Below the pieces are notes generated by a model. It did not search any database. It saw nothing but the letters and a program-made list of their open reading frames with translations, and had not been told where the DNA came from. Of a stretch of 64,000 nucleotides of DNA, positions 1-11,900 are shown piece after piece. The DNA comes from Russula earlei. Its lineage: Eukaryota; Basidiomycota; Agaricomycetes; Russulales; Russulaceae. The DNA lies in contig JAGFNK010000012.1 in assembly GCA_025769875.1 (NCBI GenBank), forward strand, positions 186,001 through 250,000, given 5' to 3'. A program made the position numbers and the translations under genes. Each line of letters opens with the position of its first letter. Position 1 is the first letter of the stretch.

Positions 1-338
1 GAGGAATCTACATTGTTGATTCCAATGCAGAAGTGTATTTTTGTGAATGGGGGCACTGAAGATTGGATCATGGTGGTGAAGATGGCCAAAGCGGCGATAT
101 TCCGGGATTTGTGTGCCGCCGATATGCGCTCATGACTGAGAGCGCGCAGGAAGTGTCAACGACGAAAGTTGGTTGGCCATCACGACTGGGATGGTGGACG
201 ATATCGGAACAAACCGATGGTGTTCAGCATGGTCGCAACTGCTGCCGTTGATGGGGTGAAGACGGTCGAGAGGGGGAGTTACTAAGTAATGGTAAGGCTC
301 GCACGTGCGGTCTGCATCCGTTGTCTGTGCCAGCATCG
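1..338. other. Upstream flank, no gene seen
   Basis: Short open frames on both strands lack any recognisable domain. I see no convincing exon here. It is probably the 5' flank of the phosphatase gene that follows. Confidence 0.4.
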
Positions 339-2658
339 ATGGCCCAGTATTCGCCGCCTTACCCGCCCTATGACCCCACAGATAAAACAGGGTAATCGTG
401 ATCTTCCAAGCGTCGACGTTTTACTTTTCTGACGTTTCCCGCAATCAGGTTCTCGTCAGTTGTACATACCCTCGCCCCTCACCATTTGGTCACTCACCAC
501 TGATACATTCACAGCTACTGAGACCGTGGTCAAGCGATGGCCGGTGATCCTCACCGGGGTCATAGATAGCGTATATTCCGTGAATCATGACCTCACAGGA
601 TTACTTGACAAGGCCGACAAATTGGAGGAGGGGAAAGCGCTCATCGCTGCGATGAGCCGCCTCAAATATGACATGTCCCGCGACCGAGCATTGGAGTATG
701 TTGTGTCGGCCTCCGCTTGCCAGCGTGCAGCATTGTACTGAGTGGAGACAAACTTCCTAATTGCGTCCCGCAGGCCTATCCCAGACGACGGCGAAGCCCT
801 CGTAGACCAGTACAACGCTGAGCTTGCTCGCATCGAAGTTCGCGGTCAGAACACCTGGTTCACGGCGCCTTGGCTCTACGCAGAGTGCGCACTTCCCGCT
901 GCGCCTCGATCGCGTGGTGATTCTCACATCCTCACGATCGCAGGTGTTACTTGTGAGCCTTCTTCCCCTGCGGACGAGAGTTGGGAGAGCTAGAACGTCG
1001 TTCAGATACCGATTTGTTCGCTCGCTCTTCGCTACGTCGCAGCACTGGAAGTTGTTCGACCCATTCTTCGCTCAGAAGTCAAATGCTTACCAGGCCAGCG
1101 GCACCGCCGTGCACCGTATGGACGCCCTACCTTTTCTTCATCATGAGCTAATCGTCGATCCTGGAGTAGAGCTCGCTGCGACGCTGGCCGAACTCGAGTC
1201 GGAAAAGGATATCATTTCAAATGACCCCGAGAAGCTCAAGGTCCTGTTTCACGAAATGACGCAGATGTGTCTATGGTACGCTGATAGCGCAGTTGCTACT
1301 CGAAGATCTGAGTCGATTGCTCCAGGGGAAATGCCACTGTCGGTTTCTTTGCACTCTGTGACTTTGATGGCTTGTCGTTAACAGCTGATTCAACAGGATC
1401 TTAGCCTCTTGACCAACATGACACCCGGGGATATTGAACACCTCCAGACTATTGGTCGAGATGCTCAGAACGCGCGTAAGGAATTTATACTGAAGAACGA
1501 TCAGGACGCTGTGTGGGAACATATAACGACGTTGGAAGATGCGCGGATCGATTTTGTGTTAGACAACGGTAACGTTTTTGTGTAAATACCGTGTCCTCAA
1601 TCTCATCTCCCCTATCTAGCCGGTTTCGAGGTCAGCCTTATATCGCCTCGTTGTCCTCCTTGTAATACAGCTATCAATTGCAGCTTTTCACTGATCTCGT
1701 CTTTGCCGATTTTCTTGTATCCCACACCCAATACATTTCCAAAGTCGTCTTTCAGTCAGTCTCTCATCTCTCGTATGCGACCCGACGGTCCCTGATCGGA
1801 TTACGAAGCCCCAAGTCCATTCCTTGGTTTGTATCTGATGTAACACCTCCAGATTTTGCTGCACTGCTCGATGTCGCCTCTCTTCCCCGCGGGCCTGCGC
1901 CAGAGCACTTAGAGCGTGCCATAGCTCGCTGGAATGCGTACCTTGCCAACGGCACGTTCGCCCTGTTTGTCCCACGGGATGCCCCCATTGGTACGCCAAA
2001 CGAGAGGGTCGATTTTTGGACCTCGCCGTGGCCTTACTGGGACATGAGGCTGCGCGCCCCAAAAGTGTGGGACGCGTTGAGTGAGAGTGGACTTGTAATA
2101 TTCAAGGTGAGCGTATGGCTAGATTCCAGGGTTGTCACATATGAATTCCTCCCCGATGGATGCAGGGCGATCTGAAGTGAGCCTGAAAAACGAGCGACTG
2201 ATAGTCCAACACTGAACGCCTGTTTCCCTGCCTGTCGTAGTTATCGCAAGTAGGTCATCTCGGAAGTTCAGCCGAAAGTACGTCTACTTATGGCGGGACA
2301 GGTTGACCGGCGACATCCGATGGCCTGTCGACACGCCGTTCGAGACAGCCGTGGGTGAGGCCCGCGTGTGCCGTCTTGCCAGTGGAATGTTCCCTTGACC
2401 TCTTTCAGGCCCGCTCGCACATGCATTCCCACTGTTGAGCCTTCGGACAAATAAGGCCGACGTGGTGGTCGGGGTCCCGCGTTCCGTGGCAGAAAAGCTT
2501 GACGCGCGGGGTGAGAAGTGGAGGGTCAATGGAAGGTACGTAGTCATCAGAGTGATCAGCACCATTGCCGCTTTGTTTACCTTTACGTATGGGCGCCGAA
2601 CCGTACGTAGATATGCTCTTGTTTCGTTTTTGCCTCGCAAGGGCGTGCCTAATTCGTG
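339..2658 (+). pseudogene. DUF89/ARMT1-type damage-control phosphatase, frame broken
   Basis: The gene resembles the DUF89 family (yeast YMR027W, human ARMT1), metal-dependent phosphatases thought to remove damaged sugar phosphates in the cytosol. The start chosen is ATG 339 (MAQYSPPYPPYDPTDKTG). Recognisable blocks follow in order: ETVVKRWPVILTG near 520, FDPFFAQK near 1060, the metal-site motif DNAGFE near 1565-1630, HPKSIPWFVSDVTP near 1750-1850, and KGDLNYRKLTGDIRWP near 2105-2310. About ten introns are needed. The two metal-site motifs are built from micro-exons: 1620-1630 (11 nt), 2166-2176 (11 nt) and 2241-2249 (9 nt). Two joins do not keep frame with any GT-AG option I can find: exon 1 to exon 2 (one base too many near 519) and the join after MCLW near 1275-1400. 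Since other genes here carry +1 errors, this may be an intact gene with sequence errors; it is typed as a pseudogene only because the frame as given is broken. Confidence 0.7.
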
Positions 2659-3546
2659 ATGCCCAAAAGCTGGTAAGGGGCATTGAAATTACGGAGAATG
2701 AAGAATACGGTGCTACCTAAGGGCGTGAGGTTACCTGTCGCACAGCAGAATTTTACCAGCTAGTCAGGAGCTACCTCCCATTAGGTCTAAAGATCACCCG
2801 CTATTGATTATTTGGCAGAACTGAATGCGAATGATTGGACTGACTCTAATGCATTGTGCGCGGTGTCCAAGCCAACATGGTAATCTTCTCCGAGGTCACA
2901 TGGATGACATCACGCTGGTACTTGTTGCAGAAAGACTGGCGCTAGAAGACCTTGACGGCGTGTCAGTACTGTGTAGAGGGGACCGAGCCAAGTTGCAGGC
3001 TCTGTGGTCCGAGTCACGCTGCACAGCGGTCTGGATCGTGAAGAACACGAGCAAGTGAGCATACCATTTTCAGACAGTTCAGGATCCAGATTATCCCAAG
3101 GAGAATGGTATGTTCACTTCCAGGTCTTCTTCACAATCCAGGTGAGCGGTGGCCTTTCATGTCCAAAATATGCGAGGGGTAAGGCCACAAGCCTTTGGGT
3201 CATCCATTTGGAAGAGGGGAGGCAGACACAAGTGCAAGAATAGTACAGCTATCAAGCAGGTGATGTGTGATGATCAGAAACATCTTTTATGGTGATCTGG
3301 TTGACAATCAAGCCAGTGAGACACCAGATAATGGCCTTGATGGCCCTCATGATGGAAGTCAGACACATTTTTGAGTTATTATGGCCAAAGGAGATAGTAC
3401 TACAGTTCAATAAGCAAGCCAAGATCACATGATCGTTCCAACCGTTATCTTATCTGCTGTGGTTGGTGCACAGGGGTGGCAAAAGGATGACTAAGCCATT
3501 GAGGGCCCTCCTGGGCTGTGCACCCCACCACCCCCATCCAACAAAC
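2659..3546. other. Intergenic region, no gene seen
   Basis: This separates the phosphatase and metacaspase-like genes. Only short open frames are present on both strands, with no domain, repeat or RNA I can recognise. An in-frame ATG at 3487 could extend the metacaspase-like protein by 20 residues. Confidence 0.4.
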
Positions 3547-5414
3547 ATGACCGTCCTCTCAGTCACCCCCTCCCCCTCCCGTTCCAAACACCGCGCACTT
3601 TTAATCGGCATCAGCTACTCCCAACGACCCAATGATATCATACCTACATTTTGTCCGCCTCCACTCGAGGGTCCTGTTAATGACGCCAAAGAGTTCAAGA
3701 AGACGTTGATTGGTGCGGCTCCATGACCGCTCTGCCGCTTTTTGTGCACCCTTTTCTAAATGGTAACATGACCGCTACTGTAGAAGTTTATCAATTCCGT
3801 GAAGACGATATCTCCATCATGACGGACGAGGAAGTGAACAAGGACACCGCCAGGTGGGCCTCCAAGGAAAACATCGTCAGTTTCCTCCCGCGAGGATGCT
3901 TCGGATCAAGATCGTACTCACTCGTTAATTCAATTTCAGTTAAAGGCCGCTAGCAATCTCGTGCATGACGCTTCCCCCGGCGATGCGTTTGTATTTTTCT
4001 GTAGGCACGATACCCGTGCCCCGCTTTCCCTCGCTGATCACCATTACCCTATTCCAGATACTGGCCACTCCGGGTCGAACGACCAGCATGAGTGTACGTG
4101 TGAATCACTTTTGGCCACTGCCTCTGACTCATATGAAGCGATTGCCCCCACAGATCTTTTAACATGCGACGTTCGGAAGATCTTTGACAATGTGAGAGTC
4201 GGTCCTTTGTTAGCACCCCGATATTGAATGTTTTCAGATACTTCGGAGACGGCTTGTTGACCCACTCCCCACTGGTGCCCGCCTAACGGTAGGTCCTTGC
4301 AAACTTTGGCCATATATGAGGATCACCTCTTGTAGGTTATCCTGGACACCCCCCGGTCTCGGAATCCCCTTGACTTGGACCCATACTACTTGCCGCGCAG
4401 ACGGCGACAATGTAGGTGTCTCAATAATCCTTCCTTGGATTTGTCCATCTCAATTCTGCCAACGCCAAGCTCTATCGGAGAGGAGAAAGCCTGTTGTGGT
4501 CCATAACGAGTTGAAGCGCCGGAACAGCGATATTATTGAGAACCCCTGGCTCGTTCATAACGCCACTCATCACCATATGACTCTTCCAGTCAGCGATTCT
4601 GACTTGCTTGCAATCGTACGCATAAAGTTCCTCCTGGCGAATGAGTCCAAGCAAGGCGAGTACGTCACCGGATGGCCTACTGTACCTTCGCGTCGCCACA
4701 ATTTGGGCAGCTCTTCTCCTTGCGCTATGTTGAATGGCGGCCCTCTCGTGGTATGAATTGTATTCTTCACCTTCAAGTCTCCTGATCCTGGTACAGATTT
4801 CCGTGTCTGTATCATGGACATCTGTACGTGCGTGGGAGGATAGCAAGAGGAAGGGGAAAAGAATGACCGTGGTATGTGTTTTCCCGCGTATTGGAGCAAC
4901 TATGCCATGTTGTAACCCCCGGGAAACTAGAAACTGATCAAGACCCTGAGTATGCGTGGTCCGTATCTCTTGTTGTCTCTTTTCTGACACAGAGTAGGGA
5001 AGGATCCATCCATCACTGTGGGTGACCTGGACGAACAATTAAAGTAAAATGCTTGTAAAGGCGTTGTCCCTTCGTGTAGTGAACTTCTGTTTCCAGGTGG
5101 TCCCTCTCAAAGCTGGCCTTTAAGCGTGTGAGGAAGGCCAGGGGGGCATTTAGGACTCTCGGTGAGAAAGTGCCGCCCACGAGGAGAACGAGACTGGAGA
5201 GAAAGTATAAAGCCCAAGGATTGTTTGATTTCAGAGAGGATACGGTGGAGGTATGCGCCACCTGAGCAATCCCCCACGATCTCACTCGCTCATTCTGCTA
5301 TCTCTCTAGATCAGGTCTTCACGTCCTCTGGTAAGTCGCCGCCTTTGGTGAGACCCATGTTGCGATGTTAACTGTTCCCACCAACAGCGTCTCGACGAAC
5401 AATTCATTTTGTAG
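3547..5414 (+). CDS. Metacaspase-like (C14) protein, catalytic Cys lost
   Basis: This is a caspase-fold (C14) protein like the many caspase-like proteins of Agaricomycetes, which process substrates in stress and cell death. From ATG 3547 the N-terminus reads HRALLIGISY, then GPVNDAKEF (first strand and loop), then FREDDISIMTD. After an intron the catalytic His is intact in FVFFYTGHSG. The second half of the active site follows the intron ending at 4335: family members read D-S/C-C-H-S-G-T-L-L-D-L there, and this one reads D-T-P-R-S-R-N-P-L-D-L, so both the nucleophilic Cys and the following His are gone while the frame and the flanking DLDPYY are kept. Further exons give AWEDSKR and KDPSITVGDLDEQLK, then a basic tail of about 60 residues (VPPTRRTRLERKYK) that I do not recognise. 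Introns join in frame to the stop at 5412-5414. A pseudoprotease or decaying gene is likely. The 3' exons are less certain. Confidence 0.75.
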
Positions 5415-6197
5415 CACTCTTGTCATACACGCTCTGCTGCCGACTTGATATGCCGTTCCCTTTGCTACTTCACTCCTATGTGGCATGTTGTTGTTCCTAA
5501 TGTTCCTTCTTGCCAGTTGTACCATCGCGAAAGACCAGGTGGTTGGTGGTCATCGCATTGTCATTCAGTGGAGAGACACATCGTGCTCGCTTCACAGGGC
5601 CGAGCCTTCCTTTTGTGATTTTGCAAGCCGGCCTTCTTCGCATATGCTCCCGATAGTGTCGTCTGTCATTCTGCACTGTCATCGGTCTCCTTCTCCATGA
5701 TCGCCAGTATGTCTGAGCCGTGGGATCTCAAATTGAGGTAATCCCTCGATTGTTCGACCAATGAGGCTAGAATGGATACATCTCCCTCGCTCCGCTCATT
5801 CCGACCTGCGAAGCATGAATCTCGTATTGTGTGATATGCGTGATGAGGGGTCAGGGTCATAAGAGTATTATACATGTGGGATGAATGAAGTCCAGTGTAT
5901 AATGTGGTAGACTGTTGGGGGAAGTGATAGAAGGGGAGTACATGCAACGCCAACCGACCCGCAATGCAATGGAACGCGCGCGTCGGTCCGAGTGGCTGAT
6001 GCGCTTACTCCGGTTTTGGTGCGTGCGTCCGATGGAATCGTGCGTATGCGTTTTTACGGGGGACGGGAGAGTGGTAATTCGGACATTTTAGTAGAAAAGG
6101 AGTAAAGAGAATTTATAATAATTTCCCCCCGAGTCACTCACCCTCAAGCGCGTCGTGTACAAAATATAAGTGACCCATTGGTTGTTCTCTCGTCGAC
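5415..6197. other. Intergenic region, no gene seen
   Basis: No supported gene. A 95-codon minus-strand frame (5666-5953) has no recognisable domain. The last 100 bp hold the promoter of the protease-like gene. Confidence 0.4.
6161..6170 (+). promoter_or_regulatory. TATA-like element of the PA-protease gene
   Basis: AAAATATAAG lies about 28 bp before ATG 6198. If it is the TATA box, the 5' UTR must be very short, or transcription starts by scanning close to the ATG. Confidence 0.4.
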
Positions 6198-8081
6198 ATG
6201 TCGTCCATCCCTGCTCACCTTCTCAACCTCGACGAGGCGTTTACCGCCGGCTGCTCAGCCGCCTTCAGGCAGATCACGAACCACTTTCCTATCTCCCCCA
6301 CTGACACACTCGCATCCCCGATGCCACCTCTTTCGGCCCTCACCGACAAGTACGCCAACGCCTACAGCGACTTTTATGGCAGCGGCACTCCTTGTGTCTT
6401 CAAGTCTGGCCCTGATTGGCCCGTACGCCAGGGCCCTCAGGCCCAGCGCTTCATCCGTGAGGCTCGCCCAGTTTACCGTCACGCCATTAGGAGCACTTGG
6501 CTCTCCATAGGCGAGCGCATATACCAACGTCTTGACTCCATTGGCGTAAAATGGACGTCCATCAACCCCCTCGCCTACGCCAACGCCGGGGAGGCCAAGC
6601 CCTTCTGCTCTCTCATCCTCTCTATCGGTGTACAGCCCCACTCCCTCGTCTATGACGCCGCCGTTGCTGCTGCCGACGTCGTCAAGAAGATCCTCGTCGA
6701 GGCTGGCTTCCCCTCCATCGAGGTGGCCTTTGTCGAGTCGGTAGTCACTCGCTCCTTTGCTACCGACCCTAAGCTCCTCTCGTTTGACCCCCTCTTCGAC
6801 GATGTCCCTGAACTTCGAAAGCCCTTCAGCACCGCTCTCGGTCTCTCCATCGCGCCCCTCAAATATCCTTACTTCGAGGGCACAGCTGCTCTCTACCTCC
6901 GCCTGAGCAAAGACAACAAGCGCACCGCCATCCTGACCTGCGCCCATGTCGCCCGTCCTCCTGTCTACCCCAACATGGGCATGACACGTAAGAACGAAAG
7001 CCAGGCTCGAGAGGAGGTCGTTGCGCTCGGCTACAAGGGCTACGACAATGCTGTCAACGCCATGATGCGCACCATCGGCGACCTCATCGAATTCATCGAT
7101 ATCTGGAATGACGAGCTTGGCAGGCTGGGGGAGCCTGTCGAGGGAGAGGACAGCAGGATAACCGAGAGGCGCAGTGAGCACTTAAAGTTGGTGGCAAAGG
7201 CGAAGAAGAAGATCGAGAAGGTGAATGCGATCCACGATGAAGTCACCAAGCGCCGTACCACCCTTAACCAGCGTGTCCTTGGCTTCGTGCTTCACTCCGA
7301 GAAGATTGAGGTCTCAGTTCGAGCCCTATGATTTCACCAACGATTGGGCCCTGATCGAGCTGTACGAGAACAAGATTGATTGGTCTACATTCAAGGGAAA
7401 CAAGGTCTACGTCGGTACGTCCTTTCCCCTATTTTTGCCTCCATCTCTTCTTCCACCTTTTGTCGTCTTCATCTCTCATCTCCACCTCTCATCTTCTCCA
7501 TCTCTCAACGCGTTTTCCATCTCCCGTCTTCTAGTCTTCAGTTTGAGCTGACTATCACACTGGCATTTCTTTCCTCCACAGGCGGTAACCTCTCGGTCGC
7601 CGACTTCCGCTTCACAATGTTCCCCCAGCCCGTCGATCGAGTGGATTACCAGTACCCCCCTGATGGTCTCCTCCAGGCTTACGGTGTCGTCCAGGACGAC
7701 GAGATCCGCAACCCCCAGCACCTCGATGTCTACGGTGAGAAGTGCCTGCTTGTCGTGAAGAATGGGTTGGCCACAGGGACCACCGTTGGTCGCACCAACG
7801 GTCTTGAGTCCTTCACCCGCATCTACGCTCACGATGGCACTGAGCTGACCTCCATAGAGATCGCTGTCCTGCCCTATGACAAGACACGCGGAAAGTTTTC
7901 TGATTTTGGCGACTCCGGGTCAATCGTCCTCGCCAGGGATGGTCGCATCGTCGGAATCCTCACCGGCGGCGCAGGCCCTACCGAAGAGATCGACATCACG
8001 TACCTCACCCCCTACTGGTGGGTCGAGCAGAAGATCAAGGCCAAGTTCCCTGATTGCTTCCTCTACCAGGTTGTCGAGTAG
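6198..8081 (+). CDS. PA-clan (trypsin-like) serine protease-like protein
   Basis: A member of a family I know from Agaricomycete genomes, with a long N-terminal region before a trypsin-like fold. About 571 residues after removing one intron (7415-7581) and allowing for one extra base. Residues 1-230 are helical and unrecognised. The protease core shows all three catalytic residues: His about 250 in TCAHV, Asp about 382 in TNDWALIE, and Ser about 517 in FGDSGS. His and Asp are separated by about 130 residues, with a highly charged helical insertion (roughly 270-370) that is far longer than in classical trypsins. No signal peptide is seen, so it probably acts in the cytosol. The frame is broken by one extra C at 7320: read IEVSV, drop the C, then EPYDFTNDW continues. 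It lies between a caspase-like gene and an NLR gene, which suggests a role in defence or cell death; that is inference. Confidence 0.8.
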
Positions 8082-8969
8082 TTCTTCCACGACTTTTCTT
8101 TACTTCCACCTCGTTCACGGACCCGTCGGTAGTCAAGGTAGACCAGGTACCGAATAGCTCCCTTCATACGGCCCTTGGGCTCGTGGTTGATATTGGTGGG
8201 AAACGCGCCTTTGTACGCATGGACTTTTCACTAACAGACCTCGTTCTCGTTAGGACAAAATAGTGTACAGATAACATACAATACTGTACGTTTCAATATC
8301 GTGACTCGCCTTGAACATATGTTGTTTGGCATGATATTGTATTGTTTATTTATCAATAATGTATACAAAACTCACGGCACAAATATCTTACACCGTATGT
8401 GATTCCGGGTCACTGTGGAGTACGTTGCGTGGAATTCTCCCAGCTTGGACTTTCCTTCAATTCCACAGGATCATGCTGACGGCAGCTGGACGACAAGGTG
8501 AACATGTATAGAGAGTAGCCGTTCAAGAAGCGAGTCCCACTGAGTGGGGATCTTATCTAGTGATTCTAAGGAGGATTCGTCTATGGCGTCGTTACTTGGT
8601 AATCACCTTCCTTGCGTTCGTAAATGGTGCTGTATCTATAGTGTATGCCTACAGAAGTCCATAAGAACCCACGCTTTGTTCCTCGGCTTGCGTCTCCAAC
8701 ATGTTTTCACGGTCATGCCTGAAACGTTGGTGTTACGAGCATCCATGGACATCTACCCCGGCGAATCTGAATCATGGTCTCAGGTCGAACACAGAAAGCA
8801 AACGACGCATGAGAGCTTGACATCGTTCGCATCAGCTAACCTGGGACGATGCTCATTGGGGATTTGGAGGTGACTTGACGTTGCAACAAGATCAACCTTC
8901 ATATCAGATTGATTGATCGGTGAAGAGCGTCCCATAAATGAAGCCGTAAAATCCAAACTCTGACCTCTC
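8082..8969. other. Intergenic region, AT-rich in part
   Basis: This lies between the converging 3' ends of the protease-like and NLR genes. The stretch 8280-8400 is AT-rich and may hold both poly(A) regions. No gene is supported. Confidence 0.4.
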
Positions 8970-11900
8970 CTAGAATGAGGCGTGCCCGGAGACTCTGGAC
9001 GACGAAAGCGACTGTGCGACATCGTGATGTCCTCGCACCCGAGCTGCATCGGACGGCGTCTGTCCTCTATCGTCTCGTGCATCGGTATCTGCACCGTGCT
9101 CGAGGAGCATGGTAACGACCTGCAGAAACCCGCCTTCGGCCGCCCAATGCAACGGGGTCTTGTTGTAGTCGTCGCTCGCGTTCGCGTCTTCGCCACGGGG
9201 CGCGGAAACTTGACGGAGAAGGAGCTGGACGACCTCCGGAAATCCCTTTTCCGACGCAACGTGCAGCGGAGTCCTGTTGTAGTCGTCACCCGTGTCGGTC
9301 TTTGCGCCGTGCTCGAGAAGCGACTGGACGATGGCGGAATCACCGCTTCGTGACGCCCAATACAATGGAGTCTCCCTATTATCGTCCCAGACGTTCACGT
9401 CGGCACCGTGCTCGAGGAGGACCCAATAGAAGTCGGAGAGTTCGTTCTTCAATGCCCAAAATAATGGGGTCGGTTCCGCCTTGATGCGTGCCTCCTTTTC
9501 GTGTGTGTCAATGGACTGTGCTAAGGGCTGCATAGACCCTCACAGGGCCCGCTTTCAGATTCAATGTACCATAGAGAGAGGGATAGATAAACTAACCTGG
9601 GGCTTTAGTTTCTGTGAAGAATTGATGGTTGACAAGACTTGGTTTTGAAAGGCACTGGAACCGTTCAGGTTCCGTATGAGATGTTCCACTTTTTGTGAGA
9701 CCGTTTGCAGCGGGATGTGTAGAACAACATCGCATATCCAGAACCAGACCGCAAGGTGCGGTTCTTTCGGATCAAGTAGCCGTCTCATGACGTCTTGAGT
9801 GTCTGGTAACATTCGCTCGCGTTCTGCGTGGTCTACCCAGTGCTGGGCAGCATAACGAGAGAGAGGGTTCGTTTCGATTTCGCCTGCATTAACGTTGGCC
9901 CCCAACTGGAGCAGAAGGGCAAGGCAAGCTCGTGCGACGATGGAATTGGCGGGTTGAATTAAAATTTGATAACGGGAAACGGCACGTTCGGCCTCGTCAG
10001 AGGCGATGCGTTCGGAGGTTAAAAAGTCCTTCACTGAATGATGCGAAAATTGGATGACTTGGGAATCACCGACATGTGTGATAACAAGCAAACTGGTGGA
10101 CGTGGACAGGACAGCCTGTTCTGGGTGTGGCGGGAGTCTACTCAGCAGGAACTTTGGAACGGGACCGGCGTCGAAATCAAACGCGAGAAACCCTGCAAGC
10201 TCCTCAACAAGAAACGGGCGAGAAGACACTGCGACACATTGAAAGAGACGGTGTGCATGTTTCCATTTGTTCTCCTCGATTTGCTTTAAGGAGCGCGAGT
10301 ATGATCTCCTCCAGGGTCGTAGGTAGTTCGTCTAGAGTGGATCTGATATCTTGAGGTCGACACCAGAGAAGGTAGTTTACTTGACAGGAAACCCATTGAA
10401 ACCTTCCAGACAGTTTGAGTACACGACGAAACACTTCAATAGGAATGTCTTACATGCCATCAGCTCTTGCGGAGAGCGTGTCAATGACCAGATCTTTATC
10501 ATCTTCTGTCCAATCATTGTCCTTTGGATCCGCATTTACGACGGTCTTGATGTACTTGTTGATGTCGCTTCTTTGTCCTTCCTCATCGTGAAGAGAAATG
10601 GATTCAGAGGCAATAGGGTTGAGAGCCGATTGGATACCCCGCTCAGGACGACTGGTTATACAGACACGAAGATTTAGATGGCGTAAATTAACGAGCTCCT
10701 CGACAACCTTGAGGACGCCGTTACGCAATCGTATATCAGATGGCCTCTTGCATTCGTCTATTGCATCAACAATAATGAATATGGGCGCTTGTCCTTGGGA
10801 ATTGATCATTTCCATTATGCATTGTTTAAGTTCGGTGATACGTGGCTGTCTCCAGCCGTCGTTATGTGCTGAATGAAACTTGGAAAGGATGTTGTAGTAG
10901 GTATCAGACTGACCACAAAGTTGGACAAGTATGGACGAAAGCAAGTTACGGGTAGATTGTTTCTTGTCGTCCCTGAAGTTGCAAAAGAAAAAGGCCATGG
11001 AGGCTAGCCCAAGTTCGCTCATTTCTTCTATATCCTGGATGATAGCAGAGCTTTCCAGAAAGATTTTAGTCCCTCCAACCAATATCCCAACATTCACATA
11101 CCTTAGGACGGTCTTTCCTGAACCCGCTGTGAAATGATATATCAATTTCAACTGTGCAAAAAGGATGGCGGAAAAGGAACTGACGCTTGCCATGGATCCA
11201 CAGAAGAGTGCCAGACGATTTCCATCTCTCAAAAGTGTCCCCTTTGGTAAACCAGATCGCGGTCCCATCAAGAAGAGTTTCGTATGCATTGTTGTAGTCT
11301 TCCCATGAGTCTGGAGGAGAAAGCCAATCTCGCAACTGGCGACCTACGAGACGTGTCAGCATTTCAATCCAGCAAAGGTGGGACCAAAAATGACTAACGT
11401 TTTGATGTGTTCATCTCACTGGCCATTTTTTGCAACCCCACTACCACTGGTGAGATACAGTGGGGAGAATTATCCCTGTCAGCCAAACATACCTAAAGTC
11501 TTCCGGACGTTATTCGTCGATTCCTCCAAATCATCCTCTAATGGACAAGCCTTGAATAGTGAGCGATTAGCAGAGCAGGATTTACTCACCGCCCAGGACA
11601 GCCTTGATAAAGCCTACAAGTCCGTAGACGACCTCTAGAGTCTGGGCCGCGACTATCCGGGCCTCGTCCTGGGTAAGCCTGTCCAACCTTTGTAGGACCG
11701 CCTCGACATCCTTCTCCCCAAAGAGCCTCGTCCCGAACTTCACAAGCCTCACTGAGACACTTTGAGCTTCTGGAGGTTGACCCAGTGACCAGACCTACTC
11801 ACACCGCTTTCCTCGTTTGATCTCCTTAGTTACCAAAGCAAGGGTGGAGAGCAGGGCTACCAATATCTTGACGATGATCTCGCTCATGGCGGGGGAAGAT

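Noticed and set aside
5666..5953. 95-codon minus-strand frame
   Set aside because: No domain, splice or promoter support.
6255..7181. 308-codon open frame on the minus strand
   Set aside because: It lies antisense to the protease-like gene, has no domain, and follows from codon bias on the plus strand.
11120..11190. GC-AG intron before the NLR P-loop
   Set aside because: A canonical donor GTCAGT three codons further gives HGKPGSGKT in frame, so no unusual splice site is needed.
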